A program made the position numbers and the translations under genes. The notes under the pieces were generated by a model. That model made no database searches. It saw nothing but the letters and a program-made list of their open reading frames with translations, and was not told the DNA's origin. DNA of 64,000 nt from Plasmopara viticola (taxonomy: Eukaryota > Oomycota > Peronosporomycetes > Peronosporales > Peronosporaceae): the NCBI GenBank assembly GCA_001695595.3, contig MBPM02000001.1, forward strand, positions 1,860,001-1,924,000. Direction: 5' to 3'. This document shows positions 13,171 to 24,333 of the stretch, piece by piece. How positions within the stretch are numbered: position 1 is the first letter of the stretch; every line of letters begins with the position of its first letter.

Positions 13171-14653
13171 GGGATGTACGATTTATGCAGCTGAGGGTGT
13201 GTTACTCAGGTGTGCGGAGTATCGTCTACGGACGACTCGGCTAAGTAGTATGAGCTACAGACTCAAGGAAAAAGTTTGGGCTTTACGAGGAGTGCACGCT
13301 CCCTCTACTCAATCGAATTCTGGTATTTGCGGACCGTAATAAGCAACAATTGAAGTATTTTGTTTAATTTGGGCGAAAACTGACCAAGCGTGCTCTAGAA
13401 CACTAGCTTTTTGTCCACTTTCAGCATAAAGTGGCCAAGTGTGCTATAAGATGACCGATTTAATTACCAATGCCAAATTATGTTTAAGCTGATGCACCAT
13501 GTGGTCTATCAGACTTTATATGTTTGGCTTGAGCTTTGATTGAAATATATGTATCAGGCCATGACGATGCACTGACTAAACACTCGCATGACCTAAGCTA
13601 GAATGAAATTACAGTTGGTGTTGTGCAGACTTACGCAAATTGCCATAGGTGATGGTGGACAGACAACAGTTTTTTCAGAAAGAAGAAAATCTGTACGGAA
13701 TCAGGGGATTCTTGGGCCACCATGGACAGCTCATCCAGCTTAAGTAAGAAGTCCAAGAAAGAGATAGTCTCAGTACTTACCGTTCTGTGCCAGAAAGCGT
13801 TTGTCGTGTCTTTGTTGTGCCAATGTTGTATCGATGATATTAAAAAAAGTCTAGCATCAACTCAATTTTATATGATTAAATGTGACACACAGCTAGTGAT
13901 CTACAACCTTGCTTTTGAGTACCAAACAAAACTCAAAGAGCTGAACACATGCTCTCCTCTAAGCAAATAATAACGACAGACCGATATAAATAGCATTTGG
14001 CCGCGAACCCTTGGACGGTCAGCGTAAGAATGCGCACAAGTGCTTGTCTACATGAGGTGACTACCAAGTATAAAAAGTGGGTTTGTAAGTGGAAAGGTCG
14101 TAATGTGAACCATTCGTGTGGTACCCACGCCGCACGAAATGCCCAATGACGCTGGTATCCACGTCGTACGAGACGCCTAAGGACGTTAGTCCAAGCAATA
14201 TGTAGAAAGTCATATAAGCTGTCTTCGTACTCATCGACATCGATGGCGAGATAGATATGCAGTTAAAGCGCAAAAATGTACGAGATGGCTCATCTACAGA
14301 CCTAACCAAAGCCTGTTCTTCTACCTATGGCTCGTGACGCTTTGCTTTACGAGCACTGCTCAATTGAAGTCCGCCACGGACTCCGACTTAAGCACTGCTC
14401 TCGGTCCCCGTTCTCTAGATTTGTCAAAGATTACGATTATCTTGAACATACTCATTTGCAGGCTCAAAAAAGTGTCGTCGAAGCGAGCACGGTGGATTTT
14501 GGGTCTGTAATGGATGTAATCAAATTGTGACATTAACCAGCGACTTATTTAGGCGGCGCGTCAGCACGTCAGCCAGACTTTTTTTTTCATACTTACCTAT
14601 ATTCACCTCGAAGTAATCTTTCACCGACAAGTAGAGTCGTATGGAGTCAAGAA
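13171..14653. other. Gene-free stretch up to the tandem array
   Basis: No gene recognised. An 82-codon plus-strand frame at 13722-13970 starts with a Ser/Lys-rich segment but has no motif. Similarity to the repeat unit begins only at about 14641-14654, so this stretch contains the left edge of the array. It shares nothing obvious with the right-hand ends of the units. Confidence 0.45.
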
Positions 14654-16379
14654 AATCGTTACGTCACTCGAATCGTCCGGTACAAAGTGCTGGATTCCTT
14701 GCTTTGTTTTGATAAAGTTAATGGTGTATGTCTCTTCAAAATTTAGAAAAGTCTAGTAAACAAGGTTAATTTTCCTATCGAGCGGAATTTTTTGTATTTA
14801 AAAATATTCTTATCCCTTTATGGCATAATTCGACTGTCTCTTTTCATCTAGACTGGATGCATTCGCATTTCTTTCCTTGCTGATTGCTTTTTACCCTGTA
14901 TCACGAAAGGAAATTGGATGCCAGGGTGCCAGGGTCAAAATTCAAGCAAATGCTTGTGCTTATTACAGGCAATAGCACTCATGAATGTTGTAGCCCACTA
15001 ATACAAAAGGGGCTCAAATTGACGATGTGTAAGCCTCATTTCTCCTCGATAATTAATTGTCCGGCAGAAAATGGTACATACCACTGAGTGCGTCTTTTAA
15101 GCACTTCGTTCAGCCGGGTCTCGCTCTGAGTTTGATCTACTGAGCCTCGAAAGCTCAACAACTCAAAAGAAATAAACTTTGACAAGAAAAAGATTATCGC
15201 GGAAGAGAATGGAACAAGATGCAACAAAAGTTATACTCAGGTGATAGCATTTAAAGATCAGGTGTGATCTATCAGTCAAGTCAAAAAGGTCTAATTAACA
15301 GCAAGCTAGGTCCTAATAGCTTTTGTAGTGTATACTCAAACGCAGCGATAGACCACAGAATTCTTTACGAGATCACCGTTAAAATATTGTACCCAAACAT
15401 AACTTCCTGGCTGTCTTTCTCTTTGATTGGCTAAAATAAGCTTCAAACGCACAATCTTACCGAGACCGCAGTATATTGCGCTGTATCAGACTCTGGCAAG
15501 CCAGTCAAAGTCTTAAGTTATAACTTCCAACATTCCGTCGCTACTGACAGGCTTTGTTTAGTAGCCGAAGTATCAGCCGTTGGGCTGCCCTTTTGACGAA
15601 TCTCTTACGATTTTCCACTCGTTAATGTTTGTACTTATGGGTCTACCTAAATGTGGTAAAACTCAGAAGTGTAAGTTTCTTTCGACCCGAATGACTGCAG
15701 ATCAATTCATTGGGCTTCAGTAGACATGTTTACTTAGGTCTGCGGCATTTGAGGCAACGACTAGCTTGGATCTACAGGATAAACCCTATTGTAATGAAGA
15801 CTTCCACGCATATCTCACGATCTAGCCGGAGTCTTAACCACTCAACCTTAGCATCATTGTCTGCGATGAAATATTCGTGCTTAAGGGCCCTAATTCGGCA
15901 TCTGTTATGTGTGTCTAACAGATATTTTCGTCAATAGATTTTTCAATCCTGCTGATATTGGCCAAAGCCTGCATAAAAACGCGTCGATGAGCGCATTGAT
16001 CTCCTCAGGCTTGTATTTGTATTGTACGTCGTTACAGCGATTTTACTATTCTATAGAACAAGTGGAGTAACTTTACCGCCGTTCTAATGTATGGCTGATA
16101 TGAAGCAAGAATATGAGCTTAATGCCCATTGAATTGCACCCAGGTCCTCACTACTGTGTATTACATGGTGAGTCTCTCATGTCGTGAAATCCATAATCCC
16201 GTTCGACAGCACTTGGCTGCGTGGACTAGAGATTTAAGCTACTGAAACCCACGCGCTGGAACTACGCTGTCTCTAGCGCGGGATCCTGGGCCCTTTTCAT
16301 GACCGGGTTTTGTTCCCCTCATAATCCTATAGGATTTCTTCAAATATTAGGGCGTCCCACCCAGCTTTTACACACCTCA

Positions 16380-16545
16380 TTCAGTGCGGGCTGGTAGGGC
16401 AGTCACACTTTTGATTGTGATTGCTGGTCCACTTTAGTGATCATCTACGGCTACCTTGATTCGTATTTTATGGATATCGAACCGAGTGCCTCCTGGTCCA
16501 AGGTTGATCGATTAACCACTTGAGCCACAAGGTCCGGTAGCTGTC
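16380..16545 (-). repeat. tRNA-derived SINE-like element, unit 1
   Basis: On the minus strand the sequence contains TGGCTCAAGTGGTTA (16527-16513), which fits an RNA polymerase III A box. After 29 bases comes GGTTCGATATCC (16483-16472), close to a B box. Order, spacing and orientation match a tRNA-derived promoter. No full tRNA cloverleaf or closed acceptor stem is visible, so I read it as the head of a SINE, a class known in oomycetes. The body limits are approximate and no target duplication was found, since the element is part of the repeated unit. Confidence 0.55.
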
Positions 16546-16606
16546 CAAAGTAGAGCGATACAATCTGTACTTATCGAGCTGCAATAACGCGCAATTTTTG
16601 GCATAG

Positions 16607-17018
16607 TTAGAAGCACCGCAAGGTTTCTGTCACTTCCAGCCAAGCCATGATTGGTACCTGCTGAAGACTTTCCTTGATGCCCACTTCGTTGGCCCCTTCG
16701 AGACAGAAATCAGTTATATGTATTAGCTGATCGTAGAAGAAGCAATAGGTGCTGCTTTGCTGGGCAGCACTTAAACATATTTGGACCGGGCCTAGATCGG
16801 CGCAAATAACCCCGGTGTCCGGGATCACCTATGCCTGCCATTGATTGTGGACGTTGCTTGTAGAGCTCAGCCGTCATAACTTGATTCCGTTGCTTGGCAG
16901 CTATGAAGGCTGGAGCTGGCCCTCTTGACTGCCAAGTGGCCGCCTCATTAGGTCTAAAGACACAGCAAACTTTTTGTGCAATGAGAGTTGATTTGGCAGC
17001 CAACTGGTATACAATCAA
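16607..17018 (-). other. Unidentified two-frame minus-strand ORF cluster, unit 1
   Basis: Two overlapping minus-strand frames follow each other. The first begins near 17018 and encodes a basic segment including NEAATWQSRGPAPAFIAAKQR. Around 16828 a second frame takes over (IPDTGVICADLGPVQICLSA and onward), ending at 16607. The same frame change occurs in all four units at the same place. This suggests an unrecognised intron, an ancestral frameshift in a gene that died before the amplification, or a chance ORF. I do not recognise either segment. The cluster ends just beside the SINE-like block. Confidence 0.3.
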
Positions 17019-18339
17019 TTCGCGAAGGCACAGGATTGGCTACAAGCAATATCAGATGTGATGGGATCGCACAGCGCCTTACATTGAGGAGTCGTGAAGG
17101 AAGATATAGAATTTGCGATTATTCAGTATGCTTAATCTTGAAGGGACCAACGTGTGCAATAGACTGCACATAAGAAGAAGAATTAACTTTATGCAATTCC
17201 ACTTATTGGTCCTACTTATAGCTTTTAGATAACACTGATAATAATCCTTCGAGGCACTTTAATGTGCAAACCGGTATATTTAACAATTGGGTACCTGTCT
17301 TGCATCCTGATCCACAACTCTTCAGAAGTTCTCTTTGATGCGAAGCCAGCTCTATTCACATAATTTTGGCGCTAAGTAATGACCAGCTTTAGCATTCACT
17401 GCAGCCTGACGCGGTAGGCAACGACATCTTTGCTTCGAAAAGCACTACTTGTTAGATTCTTCTGTTACACTGAACGTCGCAACGAGTGCAACGTCGTACC
17501 TCTCGCTACTAGTGTCCGCGCAAGCATTGCTGTTACTCTTAAATTTAAATGAGCTTGTTTACACGCTCATTGGATGCGTATGTCAGCGCCTATCATCATG
17601 AAGCATTCCAGATTAGCCGTGTGTGACTCGCATTAGAGTCTAAACTTCTTAATAGATGCGTAAGTTCTAGTCAGTGATTATGGTCCGAAAAAATTGTTTT
17701 ACCTCAGCGCACAGGATCCGAGGGCACGCCTATTCTAGTTTAATGGGTAGGGCAGTTTCTGTACTTGCGCTAGGAAGTATAGTTGCGTGGTATAGTCAAG
17801 TGAGCTTGACAAGAGTCTTGGTCACTTAAGTGCTCTGCGCAGTATAGTTTCTGGAGAAAATTCGTAGGCCGTGCAATGAGAGACGAGGCAGACTCGACGT
17901 TCTCTTTGAAGCTTATACTAACAATAGGGTCGCTGGCAGCATCGACTGCTGATTATGCTTAACCTAACGCTCTACATCAAAGTCACATGTGGGTGACACA
18001 GTTTCACCAGCAGTGGGTGGTATAAATTTGCAAAAGAGAGCCGGGACACGATACAAAATCGATCCTTGGGTGTCACGAACGAACCCCACACTAATAAATC
18101 TAATTTACAGTGACTACCATGGTGTTTGCAACGCGGTAAATCAAGGCACTACCAGACACGGTTAAGCTACTGCGGCTTGACGATCTCAAACGTGCCTCAA
18201 ATTTTTGGCTTTGACTAAACAAAGAATTGGAAACATCTAATGAATGTTTTTGAGGATGGGAATATCTTTAGAGAGTTAAGTTGCATTGGATGAAAGCGTC
18301 TTAGAGGCCCGGAGATTCTAAGTTTCTACTTCAGGCTTC

Positions 18340-19090
18340 TTTGATGTAATGTCAAGAGATCGGCCACTAAGTCAGACAAACGAATTTGTTCGTCATACCA
18401 AACGATACCAATCTAAAGCCCTTGGTTATTTTCTTCGTCGTGAAAGATGCTAAAGTCAACGATACTCTCCTCGACAGCAATTCCAGCTGTTCATTTTTGA
18501 ATCGGTGAACAGTATGTTCGGCAATAGAGTGCCATATTGTCGGATGCGCGCTTTAAGAAACATGTACCACAACAAAGATCTGTAATGCGATATACTGTAA
18601 GAGGTGCATTTGAAGACTTGTCTTAGCATTTAAGACCTTAGCCACTACTTACTTCTGGCGGCACATGTTGCACCCATTTGTGTCCCTAAGTCGACTGCCC
18701 CGCGCTTCAGCTTGAGGTGTCTGATCTGAGTGAGAAAGTTTCTTTTCTTTGTAATTAGCTCCAAATTTGACTGCTTGTTCAAAGAGCTTAGCGTTACGTA
18801 TACTGTGCCTCTAGGCGCTATAATCAATTTGTCAGTCTTTATTCATTTAATTTTGCTTTATCTACAAGGTCGAGTGTAGTGGACAACACTTTGAAGAAGG
18901 CCAACAAAGTTTGCATTTCCGTCGAGCCGAGTAGCGAAAGATATATAAGTAGAATTTTTGAAGATCAAAAGCTTTTAAGGCGGCTTTTATAAATTATTAC
19001 TGCATCAACAAAAGTCGATGGCGTACTCAGATGCATGCCTTTGCAGGATCGTAAAAGATTTGATGAAGCGATGTAAAAGGTTTCAGAGTG
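18340..19090 (-). other. Unidentified multi-exon-like minus-strand cluster, unit 1
   Basis: Three blocks on the minus strand look like exons of one lost gene. A short block near 18930-18860 encodes MQTLLAFFKVLSTTLDLVDKA. A block at 18827-18645 encodes RGTVYVTLSSLNKQSNLELI and runs into a strong donor (GTAAGT) at the end of its open frame. A block at about 18560-18300 in other units encodes a protein-like segment including EESIVDFSIFHDEENNQGLQ. In unit 1 the last block has a one-base deletion near 18565, so it is broken. The family is unknown to me. Confidence 0.3.
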
Positions 19091-20477
19091 TAACCATACT
19101 TACCCTGTGGATACTTTTTAGTAAGAACTTGATTAAAGCATAAATCTTTTCTCATTGATGTATGTCTGAGTTATTCGTTTTTAAGTATTTCGGGCAGACA
19201 ATGTTATATCGCCTGCCCGGCTCATATCTCTTGGTTAGCTTCAGCAAATCCTAGCAGCTATTGGCAAAAAGAACACATGCTCACTTCGGAGACCTGACGA
19301 AAGCAGGAATCCAAATTTCTCATCTATGAAGTCTCCTGGAAGCGCCTGTGATTCGAAAAGCTAAAGGTATTTGTGGTCGTCATTTGAATATGCAACAAAA
19401 TGTTAAGTTTAAGCCGCATTGCTGAGTGCATACTCCATAGGTGAGGTCGTCCATCTTTAGATGATACATTGTGGACTTTCATGAGAGGGTTTGTATCTAT
19501 CGATACAGCGCTGTTTGAAACGCAGGATATAATTTTAAGTTTCTACCAGATATCGTTAAGTCCAGGATGCTATACTATCTTGATTTTGAGCTCACTAACA
19601 TCGCTGCTAGACGTTGCACATCGGGCAAGTGGCACAAATTAAGCACGATCTTTGTGTTGCCGTCAGTTTATATCAAGCCAAAAGAAAGTCTAGGTTTACC
19701 GACCTTTAGCAGCTTTCCGGTCCCGGCAGATCTTTGCAGCAACGTGTGAGTTGCGGGATTGAGTATATGGCAGGTTCAATATGTCTCCCTATTCACTTGT
19801 ACATGTGAGGTCACCAAAGCGTATTGGAGCCAAAAAATGTACTGGTGTGCATCGCATCGCTTACGAGTCTTTTTCCTTCTTAAGCGGCTGAAGGGTCCAG
19901 GATTGCACCGAAATGGCCCCGAAAAAATCAAGGGCGTACACTTGGCTGTGCTATAGTTATATAGGTTTGATCATGAAAGTGGCGCACGGCTTGATCAATA
20001 AAGTGGAGCAAGACCGTGACACAACCAAATTGCACCTGGATCAACCAATTACAATATCCGCCGTGATTGTCAAAAAAGTCGTTCGTGAGAAAGTTGCAGC
20101 CGATTTGTCGCCGTTAATTGCGCACCTAAAACTGAGCACCTTAATTTTGCAGGACATGCATTGTTCATGCAGTGCTTTTAAGGGCATCACCCAGACGGCA
20201 ATTGCGATTTACCATTTCATATTGTGGAAGTAATAGACTACGCAAAATTGAGCAGCTTCATTCTTTCATAGTGGCACATACTAACTTAATCACGCAATAG
20301 CATCTTTTTGCTTTTGTAGGATTGACTTGGTCTTCAGCCGAAGTCTTTTCGAATTCTATTCTACCGTTGATAATGTGCATGCATCAAGATTTCCATGAAT
20401 TACCCTTAGTGGATGCCTACATTTAAACTTCTCATATCACCCCGGTATAAAATTTCATAGCACCGTTATTTTGCCAC

Positions 20478-20491
20478 AACGCTTTTGTATT
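20478..20491. repeat. Target-site duplication, left, LINE in unit 1
   Basis: AACGCTTTTGTATT occurs here and again at 21653-21666. Unit 3, which lacks the insert, has the corresponding site only once (near 51868, with one base changed). Confidence 0.85.
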
Positions 20492-21652
20492 AATGTAATG
20501 AAATGTATTACGTTATCGCGTTGCCAAGTTATGCACGTGCTAGACTCAGTCTGGCTAGTCCACGGCATAGAGTGGTGTCCGCATACGTCGAGTCTCGTTC
20601 GGCGGGCAGTGCATCCAGCACCGAGGTCGTAAGGGTCTTCCATTTCTTTCGGTCTTGTGCAAGGGTACGTACCACTTCGAGGTCTTGTGCTATCCGGAGT
20701 CGAAAGCCGGAGCCACGGGAAACAAGGGTGTGGTCGAGTGTTGAGGGGAGCGTGGTGCGGGGACGTCCGCGCCATTTTGCTGCGGTGGAGAAGAAGTAGG
20801 CACGCATCTGGAAATTAGCTGGAATGTCGGGATTGCGGCGAAGTAAAGGCCAAACAGGCGCCAACGAGCTTGTGTCAGTCGTAGTCTCAGCGGCCGCTCA
20901 TCACAGAGGTCGTAGAGTATTGCATTCGAAATGTGTCGGGGGTAGCGATAGCCAAGAGCGTAGCGAAGCTGGCGGCGATGGAAACTCTCGAGGCCGTGGA
21001 GCTCTGACTCGGTAAGAGCCCAGGTGACGCAGTTGTACAGCAGAATCGGTAGAGCGTAGGTGTTGTACAATCGAATGCGGGTCTTGGGTGAGATGAACGT
21101 GGGGCGGAGCCAGACGGACCAGAGGCGGTGGAGCGCGAGGGTGGCAGGGACTTGCGTCGGGATAAATCTTTAATATCGCCGAGGAGTGTTCCGAGCTTCT
21201 TAGTGTGGCGCCAAGTTTCTTCTCGGGATCGGGCGTGTCGAGTGGCGCCCGACGGGTTGCAGTGGCGGCGGATTTCGGTGACTTCGGTCTTGGCTTCGTT
21301 TATTTTTTTTTTTTTCAGGGTTAGAAGGAAGTCATCAATGCGGTGCTCACCTCTATCGTAGATCTTGGTTTCTCGGAGGCCAAAGATATCGACGCGGTAG
21401 CGCCGGAGATCTTCGGGGAGTGTTTCGTGCTTCTTGCGCTTCGAACCTAGAGAATTCACATTAAAGGAGCCAATCCGGATGCGGTTGGCGCGGTTAAGGG
21501 CGTGGAAGGGGGTTTGGCCTGGTGCTGGAGACCGTCGCGTCGAGGGTGAGACTCGTTAGAGACCTGCAGATGCCCGAGAGCACCTGCCCGAAGCGCGCGA
21601 GCATTTAGCCCTCGCGCTTGGAAGGAGGGCGTCACCCCAACCTTTTCCGAAA
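20492..21652 (-). mobile_element. Internally deleted LINE (non-LTR retrotransposon)
   Basis: This is a 1161-bp GC-rich insertion between 14-bp target duplications, absent from the other units. On the minus strand it begins with a leader and then the start of an AP-type endonuclease domain (RIGSFNVNSLGSKRKK, then IFGLRETKIYD around 21370). After a run of 13 A (21315-21303) the frame passes directly into the C-terminal part of a LINE reverse transcriptase (YNTYALPILLYNCVTWALTE, then LGYRYPRHISNAILYDLCDE, about 21070-20880). The endonuclease core and all RT catalytic motifs are missing, so the element could move only with help from another LINE. Its 3' end lies at 20492, with no long poly-A. Confidence 0.85.
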
Positions 21653-21666
21653 AACGCTTTTGTATT
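21653..21666. repeat. Target-site duplication, right, LINE in unit 1
   Basis: Second copy of AACGCTTTTGTATT, after which the normal unit sequence resumes. Confidence 0.85.
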
Positions 21667-22298
21667 CTTGTATTTAATTCTTGCCATCACCTTTTTTCCT
21701 CCCTAATAACAGTCTTTGGAGCCATATGTTATATTTGAGCTTCGTCATAGGCGGGACAATAACGCGTCTGGCTCACACGCTCCTTGTTTTTATGTTTGTT
21801 CGGTCAGCATTATTTATGAATTACAAAAAAAAAAAAAACGACGAAAAGTACATTTTTGTAAAATAATTTGAAATGTTGGATTGTTCAACTTTGCTTGCTT
21901 GAATGATACTATCCACTCTGGCATTTTGGAGTACGTTTATGACTTGATCATGCTGCACGAAGAGTGTCAATGTTCTCTAGACGTCTAGTTTCAATCGTCG
22001 TTTCGTGATCCAGTCCGTTCTTTTTGCTCACGCTAGAGTCAGCTGCAATTGTGACAGTTGCATTAGTCAACATTAGAAATTACTGACTAGTTCCTACACT
22101 CTTTTAATATAGCTCGTAGGAAAAAATTACATATTTGTTACAAAGACGGCGCATTTTTATTTTTCTAGAATTCTACAATGTTCGAAGATACTCCTTTTGT
22201 ACGGACTAACGCAATGTTGACGTGTACTGTAATGTTCAGATCGCAATTGTACCTGCTTGAAACAAGCCGACAAGATAAATTACTTCTCGACCACCGCA

Positions 22299-22842
22299 AT
22301 GAATATCGTGTTTGTCTGCACGAGCAACACATGTCGCTCGCCGGCGTCGGAGCAATTTGCCGTCGAATACTTTCGTCGCAAGCTCAAAATGTCGCGCCGG
22401 CAACAAGAAGGAAAGGGGATTGTTATCCGGTCGGCAGCGTAAGTCGCGCAATAGTAATAAAATGGTTAACATCTGCATAGACATTGTGCTCTTGCTGTGC
22501 TCGAGCAGCTTAACGGATGTTTTTGACCCTGAGGGCTCTCCAGCGTCCAAGCACGCCGTCAACGTGATGAAAAAGTATCAGCTTGACTTGTCGAATCACC
22601 GCTCGCAGCTTTTGACGAAAAAAATGTGCTTGGAGGCTGATTACGTCGTGTGCGTTGCCAGCGGGATGACGTATAAGGTCACGGAAAAGTTTCCAAAGAT
22701 CAAGGAACGAGATGGTGTGCTATGTGTTTATACGCGAGACGTACCTGACCCGTGGCACATGTCTTACGCCACCTATAAGAAAAATATAGCACAAATCGAG
22801 AGTTTGACGCGGGAATTTCTAGATAAACACATTACGTGGTAA
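22299..22842 (+). CDS. Low-molecular-weight protein tyrosine phosphatase, unit 1
   Basis: Two exons, 22299-22438 and 22509-22842, flank a 70-nt GTAAGT...CAG intron and give 157 residues, normal for the family. The P-loop C-x5-R-S is CTSNTCRS at residues 7-14: nucleophile Cys7 and phosphate-binding Arg13. The general acid is Asp127 in DVPDPWH. An NHRSQLL segment (76-82) matches the conserved HRAxxL region. The P-loop form resembles the bacterial/arsenate-reductase-like branch (CTGNTCRSP), with Ser for Gly. The enzyme would dephosphorylate phosphotyrosine proteins or small phosphate esters in the cytosol; the substrate is unknown. I chose the ATG at 22299 because the P-loop follows at once. An upstream ATG at 22178 opens an overlapping frame in another register. 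AATAAA lies at 22872. Relative to units 2 and 3 it has Val for Ile120 and Arg for Gln near residue 147. Confidence 0.9.
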
Positions 22843-23498
22843 CAGGTTGCAGTGCCTGCTCAAGCTGCAAAGAATAAAATAATAGTAATTTTTCGCCGAA
22901 ATGACCGTGATGAATAGTGTTAATCAATAAAGGCTTTCTTACCATAGCAGACTGCCATACTTTACGGCTAGGACCAGACGAAGTTGCGTCCAAATTGTAG
23001 AATAGCTCTAAACCAGACAGAGAAAAAAAACATTACAAATGATCCGAAATGTTTGATTGGCGGAGGAGGTATCGAGCTGAAAAGGTCCTTTAAAATAAGA
23101 AGCATACGTTAGGGCTAGGTTAAATACCTACACTCAAATTTGTGTGTCGGGCAATCAAATTATCAGGCAAAATCCAAAATGCAAAGCTTGCATGGAGCGA
23201 AACCTCGAGTAAAAAGAACCTTGAAGCTCCAAGAAAATTACTATAGCCCTTATAAATAAAATTTCTGGCTGCTCCAAGAAGGTTACAATAGCCCCTTTTC
23301 CTCCAATACTTTTAGCTAATCAATGCTCTAACATACAAGCGCAATCGTCGGGAATAGACTCAGACTGCACGGGTCGCTGTAGAGAAAAAATATTAATTGA
23401 GCTCCTATTTGCTTGGATAAAAAGATAAACGAATAAGCAATACAACAGCAAAATCTATGCTTAAGCACCCAGTCAAAATAAAGCGTGCACAAGCACAT

Positions 23499-23846
23499 TC
23501 AGCGAACGAGAAATCCGCGAAAATTGCGTAAATGCAGTACTTTCTCCCCTCGAAAAAAATGGGCTTTTATACAATCAAGTACAGCTAATTTAAAGAATAG
23601 CTTATTTTTTCCTAATTTGACGAATGAGCTGGTCTCCACTTTTTCCTTAAGAAGGGTGTTGATACAGCTGAAGGTTTCCTGCATATTGATGCTTAGCGCC
23701 GTTCGTATTGTTGGCGGTAGGTCGCAAACTATGAGTAAAGCTGTTTGAGCCCTTTTACTACCTGGCTTTTTCGCTTTCACCAATGTCGATGCCGCATATG
23801 TAATAAAGTGACACATTTTTTTATGGTTGTTGTCGGTCATTGACAC
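23499..23846 (-). CDS. Unidentified conserved minus-strand ORF, unit 1
   Basis: A 115-codon frame beginning MSMTDNNHKKMCHFITYAAS and staying open upstream of that Met, so a 5' exon may be missing. It is rich in Lys, Ser and Thr, with LPPTIRTALSINMQ in the middle. It lies between the phosphatase (+) and the helicase pseudogene (+), pointing away from the helicase. That position would suit a gene of the same virus-like module, but I do not recognise the protein and cannot exclude a chance frame. Confidence 0.35.
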   Translation of the reverse strand: MSMTDNNHKKMCHFITYAASTLVKAKKPGSKRAQTALLIVCDLPPTIRTALSINMQETFSCINTLLKEKVETSSFVKLGKNKLFFKLAVLDCIKAHFFRGEKVLHLRNFRGFLVR

Positions 23847-24333
23847 AAACAGCGCGGTGTCCCTCTGAAACTTGATGACATACTAACCTTAAAATACGAA
23901 CCGAGCAGAACCAGTATATACCAATAGCAAAGATAAAATCCGGTATTCACAAAAAAGTTTAAAAGATACTGTAGGCATCATGAGTCACGACCTTCCGCTC
24001 AATGACAGCCGACTACAGTACCTTTAGATATAAAAGTTAGCATGAGTCACCGAGTCATTACTTTCTGCAACTTTTTCCCACTTATTTATATTATCATCTA
24101 CATACTATATACCCTTTTATAAGTAAATATATTGAATATTGATGAAATTGTGAAAAATTAGGTGACTCAGATAAATAGAGATTTTTCTACAATGACTTAG
24201 AGGATCAACAGCTATCGAAATGAAATACGCTGATGACTCACCATAGGAGCGCTTCAGAAGGTGACATTATAAAATATATGAACTTAAGCGAAGAACATAT
24301 AGAATAGAAAAAACATAATCATCGTCATATAAA

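Noticed and set aside
14884..15087. Frame with FTGNSTHECCSPLIQKG near the start of each unit
   Set aside because: Short, differently framed at both ends in each unit, no motif; treated as unassigned repeat DNA.
19759..20233. Plus-strand frames (VHLAVL and IGLIMKVAHGLINK segments) recurring in each unit at 19759, 32020, 51173 and 62137
   Set aside because: Recurrence only reflects duplication of the unit. Frame length and register change between units (106, 103, 110 and 70 codons), so coding is not supported.
22178..22480. 100-codon plus-strand frame overlapping phosphatase exon 1, repeated at 32901 and 52364
   Set aside because: It is read in a different register from the phosphatase and its conservation follows from the phosphatase exon. 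In unit 4 its start is disrupted by indels.
22236..22562. 108-codon minus-strand frame across the phosphatase, present in all four units
   Set aside because: It is the antisense shadow of exon 1 and the intron; no independent signal.
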